Shown: in pieces, positions 17,819-27,882 of the stretch
How positions within the stretch are numbered: the first letter of the stretch is position 1
Layout: every line of letters begins with the position of its first letter
DNA from: an uncultured Clostridia bacterium
GTDB lineage: Bacteria > Bacillota > Clostridia > Oscillospirales > Ruminococcaceae
Direction: 5' to 3'
Assembly (NCBI GenBank): GCA_947625615.1
Contig: CANQPB010000011.1
Span: forward strand, 1 to 64,000
Length of the DNA stretch: 64,000 bases
The notes under the pieces: generated by a model
Databases searched by the model: none
Told to the model about the DNA's origin: nothing
What the model saw: only the letters and a program-made list of their open reading frames with translations
Program-made: the position numbers and the translations under genes

Positions 17819-18499
17819 ATGTTTATTCCTAAATGCGAGCTGCCGCAGGACTGCGCGGCTTTTGAGCCTAAAGACGAGCCGCTTATATCCCTCTCGGAAT
17901 ATTTTGGGGACAGGATCCTCGTCTCCCCGCAGTATTACGCAAACGGCGTGCCGGGGGCGATAAATTACTGCTCGCTGCGAAAATCCGCGGTCGCGCTTCT
18001 TGAAGACGCCCTGAACCGCCTACCGAAGGGGCTCACCTTCAAGATCTTCGACGCCTGGCGGCCGGTGAGCGTTCAGACCGCGCTCTTCAACCGTTTTTAC
18101 GACGAACTCAAATCGAAAAACCCCGGCTGGGACGAACCCCGCCTTATCGCCGAGACGAAAAAATTCGTCTCCCTGCCGTCTACGGATCCTCTGAGGCCGT
18201 CGGTGCACAATTCCGGCGGGGCGATAGACCTTACGATCATCGAGATCCACAACAAAAAGGAGCTCGACATGGGCACCGGCTTCGACGACTTCACCGTCAG
18301 ATCCCTCACTCTGCATTTTGAGGACACCGACTGCAGGATAAGGGACAACCGGCGCCTATTATACCGCGTGATGACCGAGGCGGGATTCACAAACTACCCG
18401 CTTGAATGGTGGCATTACGACTACGGAGACAGCTTCTGGAGCTTTTACACCGGCAAGCCGGCCATATACGGAGGAATTACAGAGGAGGATAAAAAATGA
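17819..18499 (+). CDS. D-alanyl-D-alanine dipeptidase (M15D, VanX/DdpX-like)
   Basis: FKIFDAWRPVSVQ, SVHNSGGAIDLTI, LEWWHYDYGD: VanX zinc/catalytic motifs. Confidence 0.88.
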   Translation: MFIPKCELPQDCAAFEPKDEPLISLSEYFGDRILVSPQYYANGVPGAINYCSLRKSAVALLEDALNRLPKGLTFKIFDAWRPVSVQTALFNRFYDELKSKNPGWDEPRLIAETKKFVSLPSTDPLRPSVHNSGGAIDLTIIEIHNKKELDMGTGFDDFTVRSLTLHFEDTDCRIRDNRRLLYRVMTEAGFTNYPLEWWHYDYGDSFWSFYTGKPAIYGGITEEDKK

Positions 18500-19578
18500 A
18501 CCGCAAGAACCGCAACGACATGAAAATAAAAACCTTCCTTCTTTTTGCGATAACGCTTCTGATATGGGCGCTGCTCTTTTTCGTGAAGCTTCATTTCTGG
18601 GGAGCGGAGGGCGAAAGCGTAATCGACGACATCGTATCAAATATGGTGGGAATTATCCCGCCGCTTCTGATATTCGATTTCGGGCTTGAATATCTCACCC
18701 GGGACAACATCGCCAGCGACATCAGCGAAAAGATCACCCAGACCCTCATGGGAGAATCGGAGGCAATAAGCGCCTTCAAGGACGACGACAAGATCCGCTT
18801 TGTTAAAAACACGGTAAAGCATCTCGTCGGAGAGGACGCCTACGACATGGTCTACGCGGTGATGGAGCCCTACATCACCGGCAAATATAACCGCCGGTCA
18901 ATGTTCAGGTATAAGATCACCTTAAGAAACGGCCAGAAAAGCGATCTTTTTGACGACAGGGATTATTTTAGGATCTACGAGAGCCTGAGATACCGCAAGA
19001 ATTATTCCGGCGACTGCACGCTGCCCCAAAAATTCAGCGTGGCTTTCATAATGAACGACAACGCCCTCGACGAGGCCCTTAGAAACCGTACATACATCTT
19101 CCAGGAAAACCTGCTGATAAACCCCGCGGAGCTTAAAAAGCTGCTTGAAATGCCGGCCGCCGAAAAACGGGACTTCATAGAAAAGGAGCTCCACCTTTCG
19201 GTATATGTGGACGGAAAGCTGTGCACACTTGAAGACGCAGATTTCGGCGAAAACATTATCCTTGCAAATTACGTCTCCGAGCACGACCCGGCGGCAAAGG
19301 TGCACGACATTGACCTGAACTTCTCCATGCCGCAAAAGCGGGGCGTGAACGACCTGATGATATCAATCTCGGAGCCCACATATTCGCCGGTGATAGAGCT
19401 TTCCTACCCCGAAACCGACATGGAAGTAAAGGCGTTTTCGTTTTTGAATGACGGCGAGGACAGCTCGCTTGACAGCGCCACCCACAACATAGACAGCTTT
19501 GAATTCAACATTCAGGACAAGTGGATCTACCCGATGAGCGGCGTGGTCTTTGCAATAAACACCACCCGTGAGGAATAA
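18496..19578 (+). CDS. Hypothetical membrane-anchored protein
   Basis: Two N-terminal TM segments (FLLFAITLLIWALLFFVKLHFW; MVGIIPPLLIFDFGLEYL), soluble C-terminus; ATG overlaps the stop of the preceding gene. Confidence 0.6.
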   Translation: MNRKNRNDMKIKTFLLFAITLLIWALLFFVKLHFWGAEGESVIDDIVSNMVGIIPPLLIFDFGLEYLTRDNIASDISEKITQTLMGESEAISAFKDDDKIRFVKNTVKHLVGEDAYDMVYAVMEPYITGKYNRRSMFRYKITLRNGQKSDLFDDRDYFRIYESLRYRKNYSGDCTLPQKFSVAFIMNDNALDEALRNRTYIFQENLLINPAELKKLLEMPAAEKRDFIEKELHLSVYVDGKLCTLEDADFGENIILANYVSEHDPAAKVHDIDLNFSMPQKRGVNDLMISISEPTYSPVIELSYPETDMEVKAFSFLNDGEDSSLDSATHNIDSFEFNIQDKWIYPMSGVVFAINTTREE

Positions 19579-19592
19579 AGCACAGCACGGCA

Positions 19593-19633
19593 TAAAAAAC
19601 CCATATCCCTAATAAGGGGTATGGGTATTTTTT
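19593..19633. terminator. Hairpin terminator between convergent genes
   Basis: AAAACCCATATCCCtaataaGGGGTATGGGTATTTTTT. Confidence 0.85.
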
Positions 19634-19636
19634 AAT

Positions 19637-20296
19637 TTACTCATTCGGCGGGGAAAGTTTCCACCTATCCGGGAGTATAAAGCGCATGCAGAGGTCGGTT
19701 ATAAAGTCCACGGGGTCGGCGCAGTCTCTTTTCACCCACTCCATCACAAGCGACGTAAGCCCACCGAGGTAAAAATGTACGACGTAGGATTTTTCCTCCT
19801 CCGTGATATGAAAGATATCCATGGCCGGGGAAAAGACCGCGTTGAAAATTTCGCTGAAGGTGTTTTGGGTGCGAAATATCTCCTGATGCAAAAGCACAAC
19901 CCGGTAAAGCCGCCTGTTCTGCCTGATGAATTCAAGGTAGGGTCGAAGATATTCCGGGGTGATGAACATTATATTCTCCGCCTTTTGAGATTTAAGGCGC
20001 TTTGCCACGTCGGTAAGATCCGAGGAATACATCTGAAAGCACCTGTTATTTGTATATTCGACGCATTCGTTCAAAAGATCGCCTATATTTTCATAGTGCA
20101 GATAAAAGGTGGAGCGGTTGACCCCGGCTTTTTCGCATATCTCCTTCACGGTGATGTATTCAAGATCCTTTTTCTCAAGACAGGCTATCAGCGCCTCGTC
20201 CATTCGGGCCGCCGTGCCGAAATATTTGCTCTTTGCCTTATCCAACCGCTTCGCCCCCCCTGACTCAGTTTTCCTCGCCCGCAATTTCCGAAGCAA
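19637..20296 (-). CDS. TetR/AcrR-family transcriptional regulator
   Basis: MDEALIACLEKKDLEYITVKEICEKAGVNRSTFYLHYENIGDLL is a TetR_N domain. Confidence 0.9.
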   Translation of the reverse strand: MLRKLRARKTESGGAKRLDKAKSKYFGTAARMDEALIACLEKKDLEYITVKEICEKAGVNRSTFYLHYENIGDLLNECVEYTNNRCFQMYSSDLTDVAKRLKSQKAENIMFITPEYLRPYLEFIRQNRRLYRVVLLHQEIFRTQNTFSEIFNAVFSPAMDIFHITEEEKSYVVHFYLGGLTSLVMEWVKRDCADPVDFITDLCMRFILPDRWKLSPPNE

Positions 20297-20624
20297 GGCT
20301 GATTATGTCGCCGGCGTATTTCTCCTTGCTGTTCTGCAAAATGCGCTTATATAAGGGGTAGTTCGCGGCGACGCCGGCAAAGCCGATTATCCCCAAAACA
20401 ATTCCCGCCGCCGTGAACAGCGCGCCGCCCGGGCCGATGACCCCCATCGAAAGGCACATGCCCGTTCCGACGACGAGGGCGCTTACAATCCCGAAGCAGT
20501 AGGTGAATATCTGGGCGGGCAGCTTTGCCTTTCTGTCCAGCTTGCGCAGCGCCACCACCTTTGAAGCGCTCTTTTTGGAATATTCGTTGACGATTGCTTC
20601 CGCGTAAATTTTGTCTGTGTTCAT
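20265..20624 (-). CDS. Small hypothetical membrane protein
   Basis: Two TM helices (YCFGIVSALVVGTGMCLSMGVIG; ALFTAAGIVLGIIGFAGVAANY); overlaps the start of the TetR ORF. Confidence 0.55.
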   Translation of the reverse strand: MNTDKIYAEAIVNEYSKKSASKVVALRKLDRKAKLPAQIFTYCFGIVSALVVGTGMCLSMGVIGPGGALFTAAGIVLGIIGFAGVAANYPLYKRILQNSKEKYAGDIISLASEIAGEEN

Positions 20625-20733
20625 TTAACACACCTCCGTTTGATTTTATGCCTTGATTATATCAAACGCGGTTCAAAAAATGAACGACAACCTCAGCGGC
20701 TTATGTCGATTAGACCGAAATTTCCGAAAAGGT

Positions 20734-23700
20734 TCAGTCCGTAACTATAAGCTTTAAAGCCTCTTTCTGGGCGGCCTCGCCCATCGATGTGTTATATGTC
20801 TGCCTCGGGCCGATGAGCGAGGGCTTTAAGGTCTCCTCGGGCGAAAGAATCACAAACTTTTGCAGCACAAGGTTCTGATCCATGCCCCAGACGCGCAGGG
20901 TGTGCTCGCCCTTTTTAAGGCTGAGGGAAAGCTCTGCGGTTCTGCCGCCCTGCTCTATGGTGGAATACCAGCCGCCGCTCACGAACGAAACATAGCCTTC
21001 GCCCTGGACGTTGACGACGTTTATATCCTCCGAATCTATCTGGAAGCCGGCGTTAAGGTGTGTGCCGTCGTCGAAGGAGACGTTGTTACCCTGCCCGGCG
21101 TAGATGACGAGCTTATATTCGCCGTCCTCGGGGACGCAGAAGTTGTAATCCACCCAAGGGCCCTGCCCCTCCTTAAAGGGCTTCGAATAGCTCTCCAGCA
21201 TTTTTATCGAGGTCTTCTGCTTGCCGTAGCCCTCCAAAACAGTCCAGCTTATGCCGTCGGAAGATCCCCTGTCGGCGTATTGGTCGGCATTCATGGCGAT
21301 TACGCCGTTAGAGGGATAATGCGTTGCCGCAAGCTTTGAATCGGTATTAACGACCTTTGCGTTTACGGTTATGTTGACGCTTCTGTCGCCGGCGGAAACC
21401 ACGATCGTCCCCGTCGCGTCGCCGCTCACCTTGTCCCAGTCGACCGAAACGGCAAAGCTCTCGCTTATAAGATACTCCCCCCTCATTTCGCCGTCGATTC
21501 TGATAAAATCGCTGTCGCAGGAGATTTTGTACTCAACTGGCTGATTTCCGCCGTTTGTGAGATTGACGGTATATGCCTGCTTTTCGGTGGATTCAAAGTC
21601 GGGCAGGACTGCGGTTCCCGCCTTATAGCCTCTTCTCTCGGTGGGAATGTCGACTATCAGCAGCGCGCCCTCCTCCGGCTCTATCCTCTGCGGGACTATT
21701 CTTGCGGCAGATTCTCCGTTCCAGCTCTGATAGTTCATATGCGCCTGTGCGGTGACGTTGCCCAAAACGGGATCGTTATAGCTCTTGCAGTAGTCGGGCG
21801 AAGCGATCATCATGCCGTACCACTTGTTGAGGCCGTTCAAGTCCTCGCCGAGCGAGCAGTAGGTTTCGGAAAGCTCCTCGTCATACTTTAAATACTCCTC
21901 CACAAGATCGGCATAGGTGTTCGTTATAGTCGACTTTCTTGCGGCGTATACCGAATTTATGCCGCTCATTATCTGTATCCTTGCGACGTTCGCCGAGGCG
22001 ACCGCGGGGTAATAGACGAGCTGGTAATAGGGAACGCAGCAGACGGAATCTTCGCCGATCTTGTCCTTTAAACTCTCGGCGCGCTCTATAACGCTGTCGA
22101 TAAGCTTAAGCATCTCTGCGGCGTCGTTATAGTGCAGAACGCTGTAGCTGCAATCGCCGGTGCTCTTTAAGGTCTCGGGCTTGCAGTTGCCGTTGATCCA
22201 GGTGTAGTCGTAAAGTAAATCGGCAATCGTCTGAATGTCGCCTTCGTCGAGAACCGGCTCGGCGGCAAACTGCTCGCCCGCCCACTTTACAAGGTAGTCG
22301 TCGCAGTTGTTGGGGTTAGAGGTGCCGTACTTTTCAAAGTCGTAGGCGAGATCCATGAAGTAGCTTATCGGAAGCTCCATCGGCCGCAGATCGCCGACGT
22401 TTACTATCCACGCGTCGTCGACGCCGTATTCATAGGCGGTCGTGAGGTTTTCCCACGTCCTCTGAAGCGGCATTGTGTTTATCCACATCGAGGTCTTCGG
22501 GCTTCCGACATAGTCGAAGTGGTAGTAAAGTCCCCAGTTGAATTTTTCCTTTTCGTCCAGCTCGGGGAGGGTTCTCAAATAGCCGTTGTTGTCCTCGCAG
22601 AGCATGACTATGCGGTTGGTGTCGGCGCCCAAAAGCTCCTTGACGTCGGGGTCGTCCCGAAGGCCCTTTCCGAGGGCGGCCTTGGGGTCGTCCCGCGAGC
22701 CGCCGTACCAGCAGTTTTCCACCTCTTTATATATGGCTATCAGCGAGGGCGCGTCTTCAAGGCCGTGGTCTTTTAAGATCCTTTCCTGCGCCCTTAAAAC
22801 CTCTTTCAGAAGCTTTATGTTTTCCTTGGTGCTGAGGGTGTTTCCCGAGGCGTCTACGAGCGCCGTGTCGTTTTCGCCGCGCATTCCTATAGTAAACAGG
22901 TTGTCGAAGCTGCCGTTGCGGTATATGGCGTCGCTCCAGAAAGCCTCAAGGTTGTTCGGGTTCAGAAGATAGTTCCACACCTTCTGGTCGGCCGAGGTGG
23001 CAAGCTCGGGGTCTCTGTAGGTGACGTCCGAGCCCCAGTATGCCTGAAGCCTTCCCCATTCGCCGCCGCTTCTCGCCATGGGCTCGTGGTGCGAAGCGCC
23101 GACTACTACGCCGTATCTGTCCGCCAAAACCGCGTTGGCAAGGGTCATCGGGTATTCCCCGGGGCCTAAGACAAGGCTGCGGTCGGCGTTTATATCCGTC
23201 GCGGGCTCGTCTATCGGAGCGTTCTCCCTGCCGGGCTGATCGCAGAACATCACCCCGCCGAGCTTGTGGTGATATTCCTTTTCAAGCTCGGCGAATTTTC
23301 CGCTGACGCCCTCCATGCCGTCGGTGGAGAAATTGTTAGACCACATCGCGGGCCACATATAGTTGCCCTTTAACCTGAGTATAAGCTCGAAGAGCTCGTC
23401 GTAGAACATATAGTTGAGGCCGCCGAAGTGGCTGTCTGCAAAGCCGTTTAAGCAGGGGTTCTCGTCGTTCATGAAGATTCCGCGGAAGTTTACCGACGGC
23501 CTTTTCGACACCGTTTCAAGCTGCATAGCCGTTGCGGTGAGGCTGCTTTTCGGCTCGGGCTTGACGTCGCCCCACCATATCCAGGGGCTGACGCCGAAGA
23601 TATCCTGCGTTATGTGGAAAAGCCCGTAGATGGCCCCGCGCTTGTCCGCGCCGGCGACAACCACCTTTGTCTTCTCCCCCTCTGAGATTACCTTTATCTC

Positions 23701-24591
23701 ATATCTCTCCCAATCGGGCGACTTAAAGCTGTTGCCGCTCGGGGAAATTGCCCAGTCGAGGCCCAAAGAGGATATCATTTCGTCGTCTACAAGACCGGCC
23801 ATTATGTAAACGCCGCTCTGCGGCTCGGCCTCGGTCACCTCGGGGCGGGAGCCGGTGAGCGCCTCGAAGTCGTCGGCTACGGCCTCGGCCACAAGGGAAA
23901 GCCCGTCGTATGCCCCGCCGTCGGAATCGATGTATATAGGCGCCGCTTCGGACGACGTCGCCAAAACCACCTCGGGTGAATTGTCAACAGGCTGCATATA
24001 TGTCGCCTCCGCCTTAAAAGTGATATCCTGCCCGTCAAAGCTTACGGTGCAGCTGAGCTGCTCGCTGACGCTTTCCTCGGCAAAAACGCTGAGCGACGGC
24101 GCCAAAGACGTCAGCAAAACCGCAAGGCACAAAGCGGACGCCGCGGCGCCTTTCCCCTTTTTCCCGTTTTTCCCGATCTTAATCACAACCGCAGCTATCG
24201 CTAAGACCCCTACGATTGATACCGTAACAATAATAATCGGCCGGGACGCCAGCGATTTTGAATAGACCGCCTTGAGGGACGTCCTCTCGCCGCGCCTAAG
24301 ATCTGCGGTGACGGTCTCGGAATCCTTATCCGCGAGCTTATAGCCCTTAGGCAGGTTTTCGGGCGCTATATGGGTGAGCGTGAGGCCCTTTATGTCCATA
24401 TACCCGGTATTTTCGGCGGTCAGGGTCAAAATAATGTCCTCGCCGCCGGAATATGACTGCTTGTCCGGCTCTAAGGCGAGCTCAAGGCCCTCGTAGCCCG
24501 AAGCGTATGCCGTGAGCGTCAGCGAAACCGCCAGCGCAAGCGCCGCAAGCGCGCAAAACAGCTTTTTCATGATTTTCCTCCTTGAAAGCAT
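20734..24591 (-). CDS. Glycoside hydrolase family 115 (xylan alpha-1,2-glucuronidase-like), membrane-tethered
   Basis: RGIFMNDENPCLNGFADSHFGGLNYMFYDELFELILRLKGNYMWPAMWSNNF is diagnostic of GH115; signal peptide and internal TM segments in the first 200 aa. Confidence 0.85.
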   Translation of the reverse strand: MLSRRKIMKKLFCALAALALAVSLTLTAYASGYEGLELALEPDKQSYSGGEDIILTLTAENTGYMDIKGLTLTHIAPENLPKGYKLADKDSETVTADLRRGERTSLKAVYSKSLASRPIIIVTVSIVGVLAIAAVVIKIGKNGKKGKGAAASALCLAVLLTSLAPSLSVFAEESVSEQLSCTVSFDGQDITFKAEATYMQPVDNSPEVVLATSSEAAPIYIDSDGGAYDGLSLVAEAVADDFEALTGSRPEVTEAEPQSGVYIMAGLVDDEMISSLGLDWAISPSGNSFKSPDWERYEIKVISEGEKTKVVVAGADKRGAIYGLFHITQDIFGVSPWIWWGDVKPEPKSSLTATAMQLETVSKRPSVNFRGIFMNDENPCLNGFADSHFGGLNYMFYDELFELILRLKGNYMWPAMWSNNFSTDGMEGVSGKFAELEKEYHHKLGGVMFCDQPGRENAPIDEPATDINADRSLVLGPGEYPMTLANAVLADRYGVVVGASHHEPMARSGGEWGRLQAYWGSDVTYRDPELATSADQKVWNYLLNPNNLEAFWSDAIYRNGSFDNLFTIGMRGENDTALVDASGNTLSTKENIKLLKEVLRAQERILKDHGLEDAPSLIAIYKEVENCWYGGSRDDPKAALGKGLRDDPDVKELLGADTNRIVMLCEDNNGYLRTLPELDEKEKFNWGLYYHFDYVGSPKTSMWINTMPLQRTWENLTTAYEYGVDDAWIVNVGDLRPMELPISYFMDLAYDFEKYGTSNPNNCDDYLVKWAGEQFAAEPVLDEGDIQTIADLLYDYTWINGNCKPETLKSTGDCSYSVLHYNDAAEMLKLIDSVIERAESLKDKIGEDSVCCVPYYQLVYYPAVASANVARIQIMSGINSVYAARKSTITNTYADLVEEYLKYDEELSETYCSLGEDLNGLNKWYGMMIASPDYCKSYNDPVLGNVTAQAHMNYQSWNGESAARIVPQRIEPEEGALLIVDIPTERRGYKAGTAVLPDFESTEKQAYTVNLTNGGNQPVEYKISCDSDFIRIDGEMRGEYLISESFAVSVDWDKVSGDATGTIVVSAGDRSVNITVNAKVVNTDSKLAATHYPSNGVIAMNADQYADRGSSDGISWTVLEGYGKQKTSIKMLESYSKPFKEGQGPWVDYNFCVPEDGEYKLVIYAGQGNNVSFDDGTHLNAGFQIDSEDINVVNVQGEGYVSFVSGGWYSTIEQGGRTAELSLSLKKGEHTLRVWGMDQNLVLQKFVILSPEETLKPSLIGPRQTYNTSMGEAAQKEALKLIVTD

Positions 24592-24738
24592 ATTAAAAAA
24601 ATAAGCGTGATTTTATAAAATTATACACTATGGCGGCGTGGTTTTCAATGTGATAATTTAACTGAAAACTGGCAAAAAGGCAGGAAATGAAAAACAGGTC
24701 GGTTAAAATCCCGCGCCGACTCCCGTTCGGAAAGAAGA

Positions 24739-24767
24739 TTGACTTTTTCCGAGGCATATGATATAAT
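24739..24767 (+). promoter_or_regulatory. Sigma-A-type promoter of the HIT-protein gene
   Basis: TTGACT - 17 nt - TATAAT with TG-n extension. Confidence 0.65.
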
Positions 24768-24818
24768 TTTCCGCAGATATAATTAACTAAAAAATCAAAA
24801 CGGAAGCGGGACGTCGAA

Positions 24819-25280
24819 ATGTGCATGATATGCGAACGGATACAAATGATAAAATCGGGGACAAATCCGTATTTTGTCAAGGAGCTTGACACGGGTTATG
24901 TCGTGATCGGCGACAACCAGCATTTTAAGGGCTACACTTTATTTCTTCTGAAAGAGCATGCGACCGAGCTTTATGAATTGAGCGACGGTATAAAAGAAAA
25001 ATTCCTTCTTGAAATGACCTTAACAGCGGAAGCGGCCGCCAAGGCGTTCGGCGCAGAAAAGATGAATTATGAATGTCTGGGAAACGGCGAAACGCATCTG
25101 CACTGGCATCTTTTTCCGAGGGTGGAGGGCGACCTCGAAGGCTTCGGAGCGAACGGCAAGGGGCCGGTCTGGTGGTATCCGAGAGAAAAAATGTACTCCG
25201 ACGACACCAAGCCGAGCGCCGCCGAGCTGGAGAAAATGAAGCAGTCCCTGCGCCTTGAGCTTGAAAAGCTGATTAAATAA
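24819..25280 (+). CDS. HIT-family protein
   Basis: HLHWHLFPR histidine-triad motif; CMICERI N-terminus. Confidence 0.9.
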   Translation: MCMICERIQMIKSGTNPYFVKELDTGYVVIGDNQHFKGYTLFLLKEHATELYELSDGIKEKFLLEMTLTAEAAAKAFGAEKMNYECLGNGETHLHWHLFPRVEGDLEGFGANGKGPVWWYPREKMYSDDTKPSAAELEKMKQSLRLELEKLIK

Positions 25281-25317
25281 ATACCCCGGCACAGCCGGAG
25301 GGATTCCGAGGCACAAA

Positions 25318-25370
25318 AATCCGCCGGCGTTTTCCGAATATTCGGCGCGCCGGCGGTTTGTGTTTTTATT
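25318..25370. terminator. Hairpin terminator between convergent genes
   Basis: CCGCCGGCGTTTTCCGAATATTCGGCGCGCCGGCGGTTTGTGTTTTT. Confidence 0.65.
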
Positions 25371-25388
25371 CGGTTTTTGCCCGGGGTG

Positions 25389-27836
25389 TCACTCGCTTTT
25401 ATCCTTAACGCCTATCCTGTCGAGATCGGGCGCATAGCCCTCATCGGAGGTGAGCCGGATAATATTTTCACCCTTTTCAAGGCTGAGCGTAACCTTAGCC
25501 TCCGCCGGAATGTCAAAACCGGGGCTGGTGAGGTTTTTAAGCGTTTGGCTCTTTCCGTTCGCGGTTATGTCAAGCTGTCTCGCCTCGCCGGAGCAGAAAT
25601 AGATGAGCACCTCGTAGTCCCCGCTTTCGGGCACGGTAACGGTAAGCTCAACCGCGTTGAAGCCGCCGTTGCCTACATACCCCGCCTTTTTGCCGCCCGA
25701 GCACATCTGCCCGTCCGAAACCACCGCGGCGCCGGACATCTTTCCGTCCTCGCACTCGTAATAGGTATATCCCTCTTTATCGGCGCCTATGGCGCCCTCG
25801 ACCTCGGTGTCTGCCTTATCCTTCGTTATCATCACTGCGGCGCCGCCGATATCCGGCATCTCAAGCTTTAACGCGTCCTTCGACGTGACCGTCTTTTCCT
25901 CGAGGGCGAGCTTTCCGCCGTCGTCGTAATAAATGTATGCGTTATACGTCCCATCGCCGAGAAAATCGAGGTTGACTGAGACAGTTCGCTTTTTAAGCGT
26001 CATGGAGCCGATGTAATAGTCGTCGCCCGACTGTCTGAGATAGGTGATGTAATCGCCGGGGTAGCCCTCTATGACGGTCGAAGAATCCCACGCGCAGGGT
26101 ATCCTGTTCAGAAGCGGCAGCCCCAAGAAGCTCGGGAAGGCGTAGGCCGAGCTTGCGAAATGCTGAAGCGCCGATTCATAGACTATCGCCTTTGCAAGGC
26201 TGAAGCCGGGGGTTTCGCCGGTTTTCGAAATGGCTATGCAGGCGGGGGTATAGTCCATCGAGCCGACTACGTTGCGGGTAAAGGTATACATCAGGCAGTT
26301 TTTGGGCGACGGCGCGTCGCTCCACTTTCTGAACTCCTCGCCCAAAACCGCTTCGGTAGTCATTATGTTCGGGTAGGTTCTCGTCTCGCCGCAGGGGTGT
26401 ATGCAGCCATGGTAGTAGATCATAAGCTTATGCTTTGCGCCTATTTCGGCGCAGTTTTTCATGACCTCCAAAACGTCTGTGTCGTCGCTTTCAAAGTAGT
26501 CGGTCTTGACCCCCGCGACGCCCCATTTCTCCCACTGCGAGAAGGTCTTCTCAATCTCCTCCGGCGTCTTAAGGTGCAGATAATTCACCCAAAGAATTAT
26601 CCCGACGCCCTTCTTTTCGGCGTAGTCGCATAGCTCATTTATCCTGTCCTCAAAGACGGGCCAGCCCGCGTCGAGGCAGCAGTATTCCCAGCCGTTTTCG
26701 GCGGCGAAATCGACATGCTGAACCTGAACGTCGTAGTTGTGCTGATCGCAGCCCGACCACCACGACCAGGACACCTTGCCCGGCTTTATCCAGTCGGTAT
26801 TTTTAAACAGCTTTCCGTCCGCTGCGGGGCAGAGGGAATCTATCATATCCGAACCCAAAAGGCCGTCGAGGCTGTCGGCAATAATTACGGCGCGCCAGGG
26901 CGTTTCAAAGCCGTTAGGGGCGGAAAAATCGGTTATTCTTATATGGCCGGGACTTAAAAGATCGTCGGTGACCTCGTTAAAGGGGTCTCGCTTGAAGCCG
27001 AAGCCGAATTTTAGCGCCGCGCTGCCGCCCGAGGTCTCCAAAACGCTCTTGACATAGCTTATGTCGCCGGCAAATACGTCCGCTTCGGAGACGAGCGCCC
27101 ACCTGTCGCCGATCTTCGCGGTCAGCGGGGTGTTGAAAATACCCTCGTGGTTTTTAAGATCGTCATATTTTCTCTCGGTGTAGTCAAATTCGTAGGTCGC
27201 GCTGTAGCCGCCCGCAAAGGTGACAGTCCCCTTCGGGAAATTCACCTCGGTCTGCTCGGAATTGACATAAACATTCTTTCCGTCGCCCGACGTCACGTCG
27301 GAATAGCGAAGCGCGAAGCCGTCGTCGTAAAGGCGGATCTTAAGCGTGCAGCTGCCGCCCTTTTTCTTTAAAAAGATCTCCCGCTCCATGCAGTGATCCG
27401 AAAGCTCCTTTTTAAGGCTGACAGTCAGCGCGGTCTCATAGCCTTCGTCGATCTCGTCGGCGCGGTCGTATGATGTGATCTCCTCTATCCCGTAGGAAAA
27501 TTCGCAGCCCGACACCGAAAGCCCGAGCTTTGAAATTTCAATCACGCCGTCTTTGCCGCTGTCGACGCTGTAATAAAGGCCCCCGCCGTCGTCCTCCCAA
27601 AAATATGCGGTGATTTTGCCGGAGGGCGAGGAGGTGGTAAGCTCGCTTAAAGGATATACCTTTTTGCCGTCCGAAGAGGTCTTTTTCCCGCTCTCGCTTT
27701 TTACAACCGTGATGAGCTCCTTCGGCTCGCTCTGCGGCTTGCCCTTAGGCGTATCGGCCCCGCAGCCGGACAGGCAGGAGGTTACTGCCGCGAGCAGCAG
27801 GACAATTGCGATAAACGCTGCTGTTTTCTTTTTCAT
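25389..27836 (-). CDS. Glycoside hydrolase family 97 (alpha-glucosidase/alpha-galactosidase-like) lipoprotein with C-terminal CBM-like domain
   Basis: WSWWSGCDQHNYDVQVQHVDFAAENGWEYCCLDAGW, GVAGVKTDYFESDDTDVLE, YHGCIHPCGETRTYPNIMTTEAVLGEE: GH97 motifs; start MKKKTAAFIAIVLLLAAVTSCLSGC. Confidence 0.88.
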   Translation of the reverse strand: MKKKTAAFIAIVLLLAAVTSCLSGCGADTPKGKPQSEPKELITVVKSESGKKTSSDGKKVYPLSELTTSSPSGKITAYFWEDDGGGLYYSVDSGKDGVIEISKLGLSVSGCEFSYGIEEITSYDRADEIDEGYETALTVSLKKELSDHCMEREIFLKKKGGSCTLKIRLYDDGFALRYSDVTSGDGKNVYVNSEQTEVNFPKGTVTFAGGYSATYEFDYTERKYDDLKNHEGIFNTPLTAKIGDRWALVSEADVFAGDISYVKSVLETSGGSAALKFGFGFKRDPFNEVTDDLLSPGHIRITDFSAPNGFETPWRAVIIADSLDGLLGSDMIDSLCPAADGKLFKNTDWIKPGKVSWSWWSGCDQHNYDVQVQHVDFAAENGWEYCCLDAGWPVFEDRINELCDYAEKKGVGIILWVNYLHLKTPEEIEKTFSQWEKWGVAGVKTDYFESDDTDVLEVMKNCAEIGAKHKLMIYYHGCIHPCGETRTYPNIMTTEAVLGEEFRKWSDAPSPKNCLMYTFTRNVVGSMDYTPACIAISKTGETPGFSLAKAIVYESALQHFASSAYAFPSFLGLPLLNRIPCAWDSSTVIEGYPGDYITYLRQSGDDYYIGSMTLKKRTVSVNLDFLGDGTYNAYIYYDDGGKLALEEKTVTSKDALKLEMPDIGGAAVMITKDKADTEVEGAIGADKEGYTYYECEDGKMSGAAVVSDGQMCSGGKKAGYVGNGGFNAVELTVTVPESGDYEVLIYFCSGEARQLDITANGKSQTLKNLTSPGFDIPAEAKVTLSLEKGENIIRLTSDEGYAPDLDRIGVKDKSE

Positions 27837-27882
27837 AACCGTTCTCCTTAATAATGTTCCGAAGTAAATGATATAACTTAAA

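Noticed and set aside
17819-18499. Vancomycin-resistance cluster
   Set aside because: Only the VanX-like dipeptidase is present; no vanH, vanA/B-type ligase or VanRS in the window.
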